Positions 33,309 to 44,870 of a stretch of 64,000 nucleotides of DNA are shown here, piece by piece. Source of the stretch: Selaginella tamariscina (Eukaryota > Streptophyta > Lycopodiopsida > Selaginellales > Selaginellaceae); NCBI GenBank assembly GCA_003024785.1, contig PUQB01000326.1, positions 1-64,000 on the forward strand, in the 5' to 3' direction. The notes under the pieces are model-generated. The model searched no databases. It was not told where the DNA came from and was given only the letters and a program-made list of their open reading frames with translations. The translations under genes were made by a program, and so were the position numbers. How positions within the stretch are numbered: the stretch's first letter is position 1; each line of letters opens with the position of its first letter.

Positions 33309-36300
33309 ATTGTGCAGAAAGACGGTTTGATCAAACAAAGAGATTTAGCATTAGTATGGAGTCGTCATCAAATTTTGGATAAGAATTAAAATAAAATTTA
33401 TTATACTCGGATATGTGCTTAAGAACTAATCATTTTTGTATTCAGATGTGGAATTGAGGTGACATTGAAGACAAGAGGAGGTGATGAGATGGGCAAGGGG
33501 ATTTTAGAATCAACTTGGCCATATTTCAAAATAAATGGGAAGCACATTGGAGCAACTATGGTTGTTATCAAACTAACCTCTGTCACATCGCATGGACAAG
33601 CAAAACAATGGAAATTAGATTTACTAGTTAAGCACCCGAAAGTAGGCTACGAACCCAGATTGGACAATGCTCGACACGTATGCCTTGTTCTATCCAATGT
33701 CACATTTTTGGATCCAGAGGTCGCCAGTTACGACAAGAATCTCGGGTGGTTTTATCGACTTGTAGATAATGACGTTCACGTTTTCATTAATGATGTTGAT
33801 CGTGGAGTTCTTCTTTAACTCAATGAAAGCCTATATATGGAGGGGATCCAATTAATGTCTACTTTGAAGATCTCTATACTCATCGAGTAGGTGTATTCTC
33901 AGCAAATTGCTTCACAATACAGAACATCCATAAGTAGAGCAATCGTCCCTCTTCTTATCAAGAGAAGAACACAGCACATCATTAGGAAGATTAAGAGGGT
34001 GGCTCGGTCCCAGTTCTTACAGATCACGTTCAATTTGTTTAGGAATCTTCGGGAGCTGGAAGAGTACATTAGAACAAATGTAGTCGGGGATCACACATGT
34101 TGATTCGGATCGCAAAAGAAAATCATTTGTCGTTTTGTCAGCTGCACCTGTGGCATCCCATGCTGCAATAAGCACAAGGAAATGATGTTGGATGATAGGA
34201 TTTATGAGTGTAGGGTTAAGTATTGCAGCGTCAACCCAAACTTCAATTACAGGCCACTCAACCAGGAACGTGTAGCTAGCTCATGGAGAAGATGAAGGAC
34301 ACAATTCTTACACCGTTCCACATAATGTTGTTTTGTGCCCATACTATAAAAAAAGAAAGGCACTGAGAAAGTGTGGTGATAACACCAGAACAAATCATGA
34401 AGATTCAGACGAGAAGAAAAAATCAATCAAGTACTACATTATTAGTGGCCAACACACATAACGGCAACCCAACGACTTCTCTTAATGAACACAATAAAGG
34501 AACGATGGCAACAAAACTTTTCGAGCATACCCATGAAAGCTACAAAAAGATCGGCGTTTTTAGCTAAGCCAAACAACGAGCAGTACCATAAGTTATCGGC
34601 GGAATGGGACGTGCCAACACCAACCACTACAACAGCAAAATATGGGAGAAGTTTAAACACACACGATCCATGTGGGAAATCTTGCGACCACAAAGAGCTA
34701 CTATAGGGAAGAACAATGTGCGGACTACCGGGTAAATAAATTGTCTTGGGAGATTTATCTCGCCAGTATATTAATCTGTCTCTTTTTTTTCAGAGAGTTG
34801 AAGAAATTGCAGCAGTTGATTTTGCCCAGGAGGAAACATCCTTTTTGATGATGTTGATTTCTTGCCCCGAGGATAGATCTTTGCCAAATGGTTGGGGATT
34901 ATGGAATCCTTTGCAAAAGGAACACTGAAGAAGAAGCAGACAAGTGAAGGGGAGCCCTCAGAAGAAGTCTGCAAAGAAACCCAGTAAGACGCCGAAGGCT
35001 AAGTCTGTTCATTTACTACAAAGGATGTAGACAACGATTTCAAGCTCACATGGTTGAAGCCTTTAAATGGAACAACGATGGAGGAGATGGAAGTCTTGGC
35101 TGATTTGGTGATTATGGCAAACTACAGATTAACAACAGCAGCCCCACCTCTCCTTTTCATGTCAAGGCAATGGAGTTGAAGACGGTCAGGCACTTCAAGG
35201 AGTGGTTGGGAATACACTGCACAAACTGGGTTGGACCTCGGCTTCAACATACGAAGAGGTCAGCAAATATTTGCATGTGACAAACGATGATATGCTTGTC
35301 CAATGGGTGAACCAATCGAAGATCTGGGCAAGAATCTATTGCACGCCAACGCCAAAAAGGAAACATTGGATGACGCCTTCTCTTATGGCAGTCCTTCAGC
35401 AGTGGAGAACCGAGTTGAACCTTATAAAGGAGGATGCTACGAATCACGACAAGCCCTATAGATGTTTTTGTCGGATTTGGAGACTTTATGGGGTAACATC
35501 ACTGCTTGTAGAAACCGTTTCAATTGTTCGTGATGGATCGGCGGGTTCAAAAAATCCTTCGACAGATAGGGCACTAAGGATTTGGTGGAGAAACTTAGCT
35601 GCAAGCATGTATAGAGAAGGTATTTATTATTGAATTCATGCTTGCACTCTTCACTGATACCTACTTTTTAGGTATTTATTTCTTGATTTTGCTCATGTCA
35701 CCGATACTTTTGCCTTCACCTTCGCCAAGAAGAATAGACATCGTTGGAAATTTTATATGAACGATGCTTAATCCCAAGTGCATTGATACGGTTGTTCACT
35801 TGGTTGTTAGGAATGCACCAAACAATTTCAAACTTCCAAATGATGGCAGGCATCTGTTTGCACTCCAACGGCCTGAACCTCCATCCGATACATCGATAGC
35901 TGAGAGGGACGTATTCGGCAATGTACGTTATCCAAAATTACAAGTCAGGCACACGGAGCATCGTCAACTTGATCAGGGTCCTCACAGTGATGCATGGGTT
36001 TTTGACTACTGCACTAGGGGGTCCGTCTTGAAGGAGTGTTACCTTCGGGATACATGTGTGTTTGCCGTTGAAAAGGATAAGACCATGGTTGAGGACTTGA
36101 ACAAGTGGATAGAGAGGTTCTCAACTGACTACCCCAACAAACCCATAGGAGTATTTGGGAAAGTTCCCTCCCAAGAAGTGTGATAGCTCTGAAGAGGAAT
36201 CTAGTTCAATGTCGAGTCTAGGATTATCTTCAATCAGATATTAGACTGGAAGTTATCTTAAGGAGTACAGAACATTCACATACTCCATTGACCATGGAAA

Positions 36301-36398
36301 CATCAACAGAAGATATGGAAGATGTTGAATGATCTACCAAGCAGCTAAAACCTTCTTCACCTCACTCAGAAGGTAATAGCAAGAAGAAGATTTGTTAA
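33309..36398 (+). pseudogene. ParB/methyltransferase-like gene, copy D, with N-terminal exon
   Basis: Copy D keeps an upstream block lost from copy B. After TTTTGTATTCAG, a likely acceptor near 33445, the frame reads EVTLKTRGGDEMGKGI..NGKHIGATMVVIKLTSVT..KVGYEPRLDNARH and then joins the NDVHVFINDVD segment. A further possible exon reads KDGLIKQRDLALVWSRHQIL at 33317-33376. The ParB-type block (RPLNQERVAS..., IISGQHT) and the C-terminal block (WVFDYCTRGSVLKECYL, VFAVEKD) follow. Here the frame is kept at IDTVVHLVVRNAP, where copy B lost a base. Many other indels make it non-functional. Confidence 0.55.
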
Positions 36399-36497
36399 TA
36401 ATAGTTAGAGTGACGAATAGTTATAAATGAGTGTAACATAAGGCATTTTTGTATATTTCGTTTATATTTGTACATAAAATTAGCTTTTAGTTCAAAT

Positions 36498-37846
36498 ATG
36501 GGTCACACATTAACAAGGTAAATAATTATAAGGCTAGCTAATTATCATTTTGCAATATAATGAAACAATTGAGAACATGGATTTTCAGCATTGGCATGAG
36601 GTAAGAGAGGGGTTTGGCAAAAATTTCTTGTGCCACATGTCAAATGACAGAGTTCATGCAGGAAATGAATAATAATGCAGCTCAAACATCCTTACCATGG
36701 GGACCACTTCAATTTTTGCATCACCATTTTATTGTTCATTCTTAAATCACTTTCTTTAACGCTTGCAATATCTGAATCTTATAAGGATGATGTACAGGTA
36801 AATGATAAAGGGATAGACAATAATAGTGTCAACAGATAAATGTGAAAGGGACCAAACAAGTGAGTTGCAAAGCATTTGAGAGGCAATGCTACCCCTTGTT
36901 ACCATGGTCATATTGTGTTGTTGGATGTCAGTGGTGTTTTGCTTCATCAACAAAGGCCTAGGATAGAAAAAAAAAATCAAACAAGAAGATTTCATTCCTT
37001 GTCATGGTAAATTTTGATATAATATCATTTTTCGCCAGGGTTGACTGTCTCTTTCAAAAGCTTAAGGAAATGGGTGCACTTGTGGGGATTTAGTCATACA
37101 TACAGATTCACAACTTGACACCACTGCTGAATTTGCTTAAGAAACATTGTAGTGTTGCAAAAGAGGTAATTCGTAAGATTGGATTTTTGACCGCGAATAT
37201 GTTATAAACTCTCGAATTTTACGATATAAGAAAGGAAAGCAAGCCATACTTCTTCAAGAATGAAAAATTTATTAGGTTCATGGGGAGATCAATCAGTTAA
37301 GAATAATGAAGAACGCACATATCTTAGTGGAAGACAACTCTCTCAAAAGGCTATGCTCAACCAAAACATTAATTGTATCCATCAATCACTTTCGACCCAT
37401 ATTCTGATACCAATACCATTATGAGCTAGTGAACTACTTGGATACGTGCCTCAAAAAGAAGAATCTCAAAAACTTTTATGAGCAATATCCACCATATCAA
37501 ACATTTCTTGACGCTTTTCTTTCTCGTGATTCATCCTAGAATGAACTCCCAGGGGCCCAACGTATATTGCTCGTCCGCCTTGCTCCATCAAAAGAAGTTA
37601 GTAATTGGGTGCTCTACAATATTATTTTTAAGGAACGTCATGTTTTAAATAAGCCTTTATGCAGTTCTGTTTTTATCACAGCTTATGTATTAATAAGGAT
37701 GGCAACTTCTAACTACATTCGTAAGAGTGTTAGGTGGTGGCGATAACATAAAGATATTAACCAAAATGATTCGATTAATCCGGAGAGTGATGACTTAAAC
37801 AAAATGAAGAGATTTCTCTGTATGGTTAAGGAGAAAGTATTTATAA
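36498..37846 (+). pseudogene. FCP1/NIF-type HAD phosphatase, copy D, broken
   Basis: It aligns with the phosphatase of copy B from its ATG to the final stop. The HAD motif I region reads LLDVSGVLLHQ, so Asn-Gly has become Ser-Gly, and DDSP has become EDNS-like. A stretch of about 70 bp at roughly 37528-37600 has no match in the other copies and replaces part of the C-terminal region. Frameshifts and stops are frequent, so this is the most decayed of the longer copies. Confidence 0.6.
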
Positions 37847-38101
37847 ATAGATTAACATGTTGATAAGGAAATGATTTTATTTGTAATTATGTTTGATAAT
37901 ATTTTTAATTATTGTAAACTATTTTTACAATGAAGAATAATATGAATATTCTAAGATATTTTAGGAATATTCCTTACTAAGTAAGGTTATTGAAGAATTA
38001 ATATTTAATTATTATATAATAATTAAATAATTAATTAATAATTAAACTTAAGTATTAATTAATAATTTATTTTATATGCCCATTTTAGTTACAACATGCA
38101 T

Positions 38102-38580
38102 GTATGGGCATTGAGCAGTTTCAAAGCACTTGTTACAACAAAAGCCAAACTTAATGGTCCAGTAGTGAAGACACCATCTAGAAATATTCCAGAGTACTTA
38201 ATCACATATGGAGGTTATGATCTTTGGGTTGGCATGTTGACACCATTCCCACATCGTGATGAGTTCGAAGATGATGAATATGCATTATATAATTACATGC
38301 ATTCATCAACAAGGATCGCAGTTGAGAGAGCATTCGGGCAGTTGAAGATGCAATGGAGGTATCTAACCAAGAAAATATATCATGGAGACCCTCAATAGCG
38401 TGCAGTGTTGTGCTATCTTGCACAACGTTATATTGGACATGTCAGAGAGGTTTGTAGAAGAATGGTCTAGAGAAGATCATGATCCAAGCTACGAGACAAT
38501 ACGAGCACCAGGGCGATGTCTATCTGGAGGAGCATTCAGAGATGTTATTATGAATCATGTTCTTAGCCTACATGTTTAGT
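38102..38580 (+). pseudogene. PIF/Harbinger DDE transposase, C-terminal part
   Basis: The frame contains YGGYDLWVGMLTPF, then YALYNYMHSSTRIAVERAFGQLKMQWRYL, the conserved C-terminal signature with the catalytic Glu of the DDE_Tnp_4/HARBI1 family. After a short break comes CCAILHNVILDMSERF, also typical. The N-terminal two-thirds are cut off by the right end of copy D. The Myb/SANT-like partner gene of the same element lies downstream on the opposite strand. Confidence 0.85.
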
Positions 38581-39361
38581 TTTTGGAGTTCATCGTTCTT
38601 ATATACAAAAACTTGTTTTTTGGTTATTGTTTAATCGTGTGTGTTTGTTTAGGGTATGTGGTAGTTGTAGTAGGCGCAGCTCTGCAGTGCCAAGCACAAC
38701 AACATCAGCAACACCAACAGCCACAAAAAGCGATATCCACATGTCTAGGTATGTAGTCAAGTTTTGGAGTTGGAACGGTTCTTCTTCTCGGTGGTTGCTG
38801 GCTTCGTCAAGTTTGCATTTATTGGAAATGCTTCTAATTAAATAATTTACATATAAAATAATAAAAAATTTAAACTTTCAATATGATAGAAACTTAATAC
38901 AAGAGGATGATTTGATCCATGCTTGAGCTGTAATAGATTAAATTAGATATTAAGTAAATAATAAAAAAATACTTACCATGTTCACATTTGAAAATAGCGT
39001 TTAAGGAGATCATTGGTGCGTTTGTGCTGTTCTTCAATGCTTTCTATTCGTTTAAATTCTTTATTTTTTTCTTTTTGTTCTTCCTTCTGAGCACACATTT
39101 CTTCTTTCTTTGTGACTTACAAAATGCTGCTTGAGTCTTCTTCATTTGTTTAACTAGACCTTCAGCACCACGAGGAGCACGTTTCCTTTTTAATTCTGTT
39201 TCTGTAGCTTGTTTTGTATTTTTGTTTTTTATTTCTTATTATTAAAATTAATTTATAGGTGTTCCAGCAGGTCCTAGTACCACCAGCACAAAAAGAGCTA
39301 GACACCAAGGTCATGCAAATTCTTAATAACCTTGTCCACCTGTTTTTCAAAATGGTACATA
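38581..39361. other. Harbinger intergenic region with short unassigned frames
   Basis: No domain was recognised. A Ser/Thr-rich plus-strand piece (SAVPSTTTSATPTATKS) near 38690-38735 and Lys-rich minus-strand pieces near 39050-39200 are low-complexity leftovers. Confidence 0.35.
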
Positions 39362-39445
39362 TGGACTTCTTCAGAACAACAAGATAGTTGGTACTAGAAC
39401 TGTAGAAGTTCGAGATGATAATGCATTATGTCATAATAACACTCA
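39362..39445 (+). pseudogene. Relic of the transposase-candidate N-terminus
   Basis: The plus strand reads LLQNNKIVGTRTVEVRDDNA followed by LCHNN. This matches LLRNNEIVGTGTVEVRDNNA followed by SCHNI in the 8964-12094 gene at 19 of 25 positions. Only this short piece survives. Confidence 0.6.
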
Positions 39446-39688
39446 CCATTATCATCATTTAGAGGTGTTGTTTGCTCTCCAAATGTGTCATCATCATTGA
39501 TTACGTTGTCTTCAAATGGAGATGAGAACCTCCAACCAGATGTATTACTTGTTAAACCCTTTGGATCCACTGTCCTATTATCACCTAGCCATATCACCAT
39601 CTCCTCATAAACATCGTTATAGAAATCTGTTGGTAGCCCACGATCTTTCTTCTCTTGACCACTCAACCGTCAAAAGTCAAAATGACCA
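39394..39688 (-). pseudogene. Harbinger Myb/SANT-like protein, 3' part
   Basis: The minus strand reads SGQEKKDRGLPTDFYNDVYEEMVIWLGDNRTVDPKGLTS, typical of the Myb/SANT-like DNA-binding protein that partners PIF/Harbinger transposases. The upstream half is displaced to 44308-44870 by the LTR retrotransposon. One in-frame stop occurs near 39670. Confidence 0.65.
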
Positions 39689-40372
39689 TGGTTGACAATG
39701 GCCCGTCATCGCGGCCATCCGACAAGTCGCCACCGGCGGGGACAAGCGGCTGGATGAAACGCCGGATAAGGGAGGTACTGCAGGTATGGACTGATGGCGA
39801 CTGGTGTCAGGTGACGGTGTAAGTGAGCAAAGATCTGATTGTCCGAACCAACTACCCAGGGTACGTGGGACAACACGCATGGGGAGGCACATAAATGTGG
39901 CAGGCAAGATTTTGTCACTAGGCGGCGGACCAGTGAGAGAGCGCCACCTATAGCTAGGGACTAGTGGTAGGTACCCACTATATAAGCCGGAAGGCTGGTA
40001 GTGGGTCGGGGGTCTTTTTGGAGTCAAGTCTGCGTCTTATAGATTACTCCACTGTCGGAGATAGTTGTACTCAGGCAGGCAATATATATATCCATTTCCT
40101 TCTATTCTCCAGACAAGCGGGCGTTCCCCGCTTGCCGACTCCTGGGTCCCGCAATCCTCTCTGCCCAGTCATCTCAGTAGAACTCCCCTCTCACCTATAC
40201 ACGGACCCTCGTGGCGTCTGGGTAAAGGCCATCCCAATACTTCACATTACTTCTGAGGTCAGGCCGGCGTCCCGGCAGAACCCTGGGGGTTGGACGCCCT
40301 CAACAGCGTCCTGGCGACCATGGCAGCTTCCTGAGCAGCACCACATCTGGCCTGCGGAGTCCCCGACGATCA
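39689..40372 (+). repeat. 5' LTR of element I
   Basis: It runs from TGGTTGACAATGG to CCCCGACGATCA, contains a TATATAAGCC promoter-like box near 39980, and is matched at full length by 43624-44307. Confidence 0.85.
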
Positions 40373-40409
40373 TTTGTTGCGACCACGGAGAGGTAGATAG
40401 TACACATAG

Positions 40410-42379
40410 ATGGAGTTCACTGTAGCAAGTAAAGTGGCGGTCCGACGAAGAGCCGGGATTAACTCATTCGAGCAAATAGAAATCGACGAGCAACAGCTGA
40501 CCAGGAGAATGCGACGGGCCGGTCGAGGGAGATTGATGGACGGCGGCGAGGCACCTCGGTTGCCGCAATCGGCCCCTGCCTCACCTAACCGAGGGAACGA
40601 CGATAACGCCGCATGGCCGAATCTTCGAGCAGCGGTAAACTTGGCACACTAGCTGTCATAGTTTTACTATGACTCAACCCTTTACTTTGGGGTCTGACTG
40701 TTGTTACCTACCGAGTTGTGTGACGAACCCTAGATGTAGTAGGAAACAGGCCCACTTAGTGCACTTGGGTATCTGGTGATGGTCCGGCCGGGTGTCATTA
40801 GGTATTTGCAGGAAACTCTAGGTGAAGCTAGAACTTACCTTCTAGAAACTCTCCCTCGGTTTGACGTTCTAGGTTATAAAGTATAGCTTGTCAAAATAAG
40901 GGTTAGGGACACTCCTAGGGTTGACCTAACCCTAGGGTTGCCCTAACCCCACGCCCTAATACCCCCCCTAGGGGTTAGGTTTAGGGTTAGGTTAGGACAA
41001 CCAGTTTCTCTAAGGGCTGGCATTTTCCGTGCCAGCCCACTTACTCATTTAGGTAAACAGGGGGGGGGGGGTCCGTCACATAAATAAGGTAGAGTATATG
41101 TAGTGAGGCTTCCTGGGTTCAAAAGAGAGCTCGTTAACCTCCTACCGGTGCAAGCTAAGCTTGTGTCATCAAGGTGCAACCCTCTGTTGTGCCGCCCAAA
41201 CTTCCACACGACAGGGGTACAAACCCACCCTAGGGTTAGACTATCCTTATCGTTGGCAGGATCTTGCCTTTGAGACAAGGGCACGTCACTTCCAAGGAGT
41301 TAGCCAGATTCCTTGGTCCGAAAACCTGCTTGCAAGCTCAAAGGTATTGCCCGAGTTCACGTTCCGCAGAACTAGTGGTTGAGGCCTTGCTCCGGCCGCC
41401 TCAACCACGCCAAGCTAGGAACGACACCTAAAGCTCGGCTAGTCCGTGTATCCTGATCCACAAGGTGAGTCTCGTTCGTGGGCTTAGTCAGTTAGGGGTT
41501 GGAGTTCCTAAGGCTTGGGTTCCTAATACGGGTTATTTTACCAGATTCCATGGGGTTCCAGAGAGGGGATTTCAGGGTTGGCACCTGGCAAGCCGCCTTT
41601 GTGGCACCAGGTAAAAACTCTGACACTAGCGGCAGAGGCGGTCGCACGCCGCTAACGACGAAGAAGGATATGAAGGAACTGCAGCACGTTCGGACGACAA
41701 TCCAGGCACGAGGCGGCAGAGGCGGTCGCACGCCGCTAACAACGAAGAAGGATATGAAGGAACCGCATCACGTTCGCCCGACAGTAACCTACGAAGCAGA
41801 GTGGGACGGATGGCGAGACAATGAAAGCCCTCCGTCTCTCGACGTAGGTGAAAGTGACGGCCACGAAGAGCTCTCATACCAACAAGCAGAACCAGTTTTG
41901 ACGAGTACCCCCGAAGGAGGAAACTTTTCCGGCGAGTTAGGAAACAATTACGATTGAATGAATTCTTCAACCTTCCTTGGGAAGAAGTAGAGGACCCAGG
42001 ATCTAAGGAGAAGGCCAGACAATTCCTCCAGTCAGCGGAATTAGTGGCTAGTCAAACCGTAGGGGATACAATTCTGCACGGATGGAGTGCCATCTTCCGC
42101 ATTATGTTTGATGAACTGGCAATAGTCTTCCGGCTACCAGGGGACGGCCTAGCCCTAGGGGAATGCTCGGACATGGAGGTTCAACGGCCCGCCACCACAG
42201 GAAGTCATGGACTACGAGGCATACAAGCGAAGGAAGAAGCAGCCGAGTTCGTAACGCTAGTGGCTTTCATGCTCACAGGAAGAACAGGGAGTCGGATCAC
42301 CAGACGATTGGTGAACAGTCTTTGCAGGGCGTGGGAGGGAGTTGCGATAATTGGGCTGACTGCCTTAAGCAGTACCTGA
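40410..42379 (+). pseudogene. Element I gag-like coding region, split by a solo LTR
   Basis: The first part (40410-40652) reads RRRAGINSFEQIEIDEQQL and stops where the solo LTR begins. After it, 41626-41957 encodes a 78-bp direct duplication (GRGGRTPLTTKKDMKE twice), and 41954-42379 gives FFNLPWEEVEDPGSKEKARQFL and later FVTLVAFMLTGRTGSRITRRLVNSL. The FMxTGRT block recurs at 56560-56600 in a related element. The function is probably capsid-like; no zinc knuckle was found. Confidence 0.5.
40654..41625 (+). repeat. Solo LTR with CTAGC target duplication
   Basis: The 972-bp segment starts TGTCATAGTTTTACTATGAC and ends AAAAACTCTGACA, flanked by CTAGC at 40649-40653 and 41626-41630. No internal retrotransposon sequence is attached. 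The same family recurs at 51387, about 53110, 54904 and 62957. Confidence 0.9.
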
Positions 42380-42465
42380 TTCTGGCTCTAACTAGTGGGA
42401 TTCACGGGGTTTGAGCCGGCACTAAGCAAAGGCTACCCACGGCTGGACACATTGCTATTTTGACC

Positions 42466-42837
42466 ATGGGCTCGTTCGGCCGAACGGTAGTAAGAGCACC
42501 ACCACCATTCCAAATGGGGGAACAGCCAGAACCCCCGGAGTCAATAGAAGAACATGATTCAACAGAGGGAACGGCGTCTACAGAAGAATAGGGCTCAACA
42601 GAAGAGCAAGCATCAACAGAGGAGCAGGCGGAGGGTAGTCTCTTTCCGGACCAGGAATCACCAGGGTATGTACCACGGGAACCCATCCACATGATTCCCC
42701 TGGCTATAGGACCCCCACTACCGAAATCCTCGTCAGACGCAATGGAGCAATCTACCGGACCCAGCCAGGGAGGAAGAAGGACAAGCCCGAGGACGAATGC
42801 GAGAGCCATAGCGATATATGACGGCCTCGACCTCCAA
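42466..42837 (+). pseudogene. Element I acidic ORF with STEE repeats
   Basis: An ATG at 42466 opens MGSFGRTVVRAPPPFQMGEQ, continues with repeats of the type STEEQ and ends ...YDGLDLQRWQGNTTT. One in-frame TAG lies near 42591. It is Pro/Glu-rich with no recognised domain and lies between the gag-like region and the coiled-coil ORF. Confidence 0.4.
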
Positions 42838-42839
42838 CG

Positions 42840-43580
42840 ATGGCAAGGGAACACGACGACATAGTGACAGAACTCACGGAACGGCGGCAGGAAGCCCGGG
42901 AAGTCGCCCAAAGGGCCAAGGAGCTATTGAGTGAAGGAGGCCGACTGTGTATGATGACAATGAAGAGAACGAAGGACGCCTGGGAAAGCTGGAGCAAAAA
43001 GAGAGCGGACTTCCAGTGGTTGTACAGTGAGTGCGAAACCCTCCTAGGGCTACTCAATGATGACCAACACGCTCGCAGCCGGGTCATAGCCGGAAGGGAA
43101 CAATAGATACAGGAATGCAAAGTTCGATTAGAACGAAGGTGTAGGGAGCTCGCTGAGGCACAAGCAGAACTAATGGCAGTCAGAAGGGAATTACTAACAA
43201 GGACGCAATTCTCCAAAACCAGTACCGCACCTGCAACCATCCAACCGGAACCCCTACTTAGGAGGCCAGAAGCGAGCGGCCTGGGGCCAGCTAGCCCGGT
43301 TCAGGACTTGGCTCGGACCATCAAGGAGCTAGAGGTACACACCCAGCTACATGCCCAGCTCCTCGCGGCAAGGGAACAGGAGCTGCAACACTCGCAAGAA
43401 CGGGTACAGGAGTTGGAGAGTCAGCTTCAGCAGGCCTGGGAGCAACAGACAAAGTCTGAGGCAAGGCTCCGATGGGTGATCGCGCTTCGAGAGGTGACCA
43501 TCACCACATTAAAGACCACGCTAGCGGCAACAGAGAGCGAGATCGCCATGTACCGGGAGCTCCAAGGAGCAGATAACTAG
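42840..43580 (+). pseudogene. Element I coiled-coil protein, one in-frame stop
   Basis: A single frame runs from MAREHDDIVTELTERRQEAR to EIAMYRELQGADN and is broken only by TAG at 43104-43106. Both halves are rich in Glu, Gln, Arg and Leu in heptad-like spacing (for example QELQHSQERVQELESQLQQA), so it should form long coiled coils. A decayed relative lies at about 57130-57640. No enzyme motif is present. Confidence 0.55.
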
Positions 43581-43623
43581 GGCACATGGCCTGAGGACGT
43601 GCCAACGAATAAGCCCGGGCATC

Positions 43624-44307
43624 TGGTTGACTGTGGCCCGTCATCGCAGCCATCCGGCAAGTCGCCATCGGCGCGGACAAGCGGCTGGACAAAACGCCAA
43701 ATAAGGGAGGTACTGCAGGTACGGACTAATGGCGACTGGTGTCAGGCGGCGGCGTAAGTGGGCGAAGATCCGATTGTCCGGACCAACTACCCAGGGTACG
43801 TGAGACAACACGCGTGGGGAGGCACATAAATGTGATAGGCAGGACTCTATCACCAGGCGGCGGACCAGTGAGAGAGCGCCACCTGTAGCTAGGGACTAGT
43901 GGTAGGTACCCACTATATAAGCCGGAAGGCTGGTAGTGGGTCGGGGGTCTTTTTGGAGTCAAGTCTGCGTCTTATAGATTACTTCACTGTTGGAGATAGT
44001 TGTACTCAGGCAGGCAATATATATATCCATTTCCTTCTATTCTCCCGACAAGCGGGCGTTCCCCCGCTTGCCGACTCCTGGGTCCCGCAATCCTCTCTGC
44101 CCAGTCATCTCAGTAGAACTCCCCTCTCACCTATACATGGACCGTCGCGGCATCCGAGTAAAGGCCATCCCAATACTTCCCATTATTTCCAAGGCCAGGC
44201 CGGCGTCCCGGCAGAACCCTGGGGTTGGACGCCCTCAACAGCGTCCTGACAACCACGGCAGCTTCTTGAGCAGCACCACATCTGGCATGCGGAGTCCCCG
44301 ACGATCA
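43624..44307 (+). repeat. 3' LTR of element I
   Basis: It is the same length as the 5' LTR, with roughly one difference in twenty by eye, concentrated in the first 80 bp. It ends GACGATCA, followed by AACCA. Confidence 0.85.
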
Positions 44308-44870
44308 AACCACTTAGAATGCTTTTTTCGTAATCGTAGATCTTCTTAAACGCAATCATCATATGTTCCCACTTCTTTGAAGTTGAAGAGCATCCCTATA
44401 AACCTTATGTTCTAAGTAGTAAGCTTCTATGGAGTCCCACCTATCATTCAACCTCCGATTCTTCTATTTACCACCACCTACTTTGTACCTTGTGTTTTCC
44501 AAGTGTTTAGTATAGTTTAAAGTATTAAGTTCATATGAAGACCATATTTTCCCCTTCCTTACATTGTAAAAAGCTTGAACTTCCACAGTTCAATGCTTGA
44601 ACTTTCTTTTCTTCCCTTCCTCTAAATGTACCACAAGCTCTTCAAAAGCAAACCGTTGCAAATTTACTTCTTCATTATTTTATATGTAAACAAACTTTAA
44701 TCATTTCTTATTTGAAAAAAGAAACTTACCTCAATAGAAATACAAGCTACAAAAACTTGGGAAGCTTGAAAATAATCCACATTTGATAAAGGACTCCTTC
44801 TCATGTCGCTGCCTATTGGTGTTGATCCAAAAATAAAGAACATGTACACCCTAAATCTCACACAATCTGA
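44308..44870 (-). pseudogene. Harbinger Myb/SANT-like protein, 5' part
   Basis: Minus-strand frames give KKWEHMMIAFKKIYDYEKSI next to the retrotransposon and RRLNDRWDSIEAYYLEH further up, with MRRSPLSNVDYFQASQVFVA before a likely donor near 44731. Together with 39394-39688 this is the trihelix-like Myb/SANT protein of the Harbinger element. Frames are broken in several places. Confidence 0.6.

Larger units (their letters stand above)
30194..38101 (+). mobile_element. Copy D of the TIR element (left quarter missing)
   Basis: It is collinear with 13970-22604 of copy B: the tandem-repeat end, microsatellites, palindrome array 3, the ParB/methyltransferase-like gene, the phosphatase and the right terminal repeat (38075-38101). 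The transposase candidate and array 1 are absent. The right end lies inside a Harbinger transposase gene. Confidence 0.8.
39689..44307 (+). mobile_element. LTR retrotransposon without reverse transcriptase (element I)
   Basis: Two direct repeats of 684 bp each (39689-40372 and 43624-44307) bound 3.25 kb. GACCA before and AACCA after the element is a near-perfect 5-bp target duplication. The internal part has a gag-like block and a coiled-coil protein but no protease, RT or integrase, so it is a non-autonomous element. GCGACCACGGAGAGG just inside the first LTR could be the primer-binding site. A solo LTR of another family sits inside. Confidence 0.8.
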
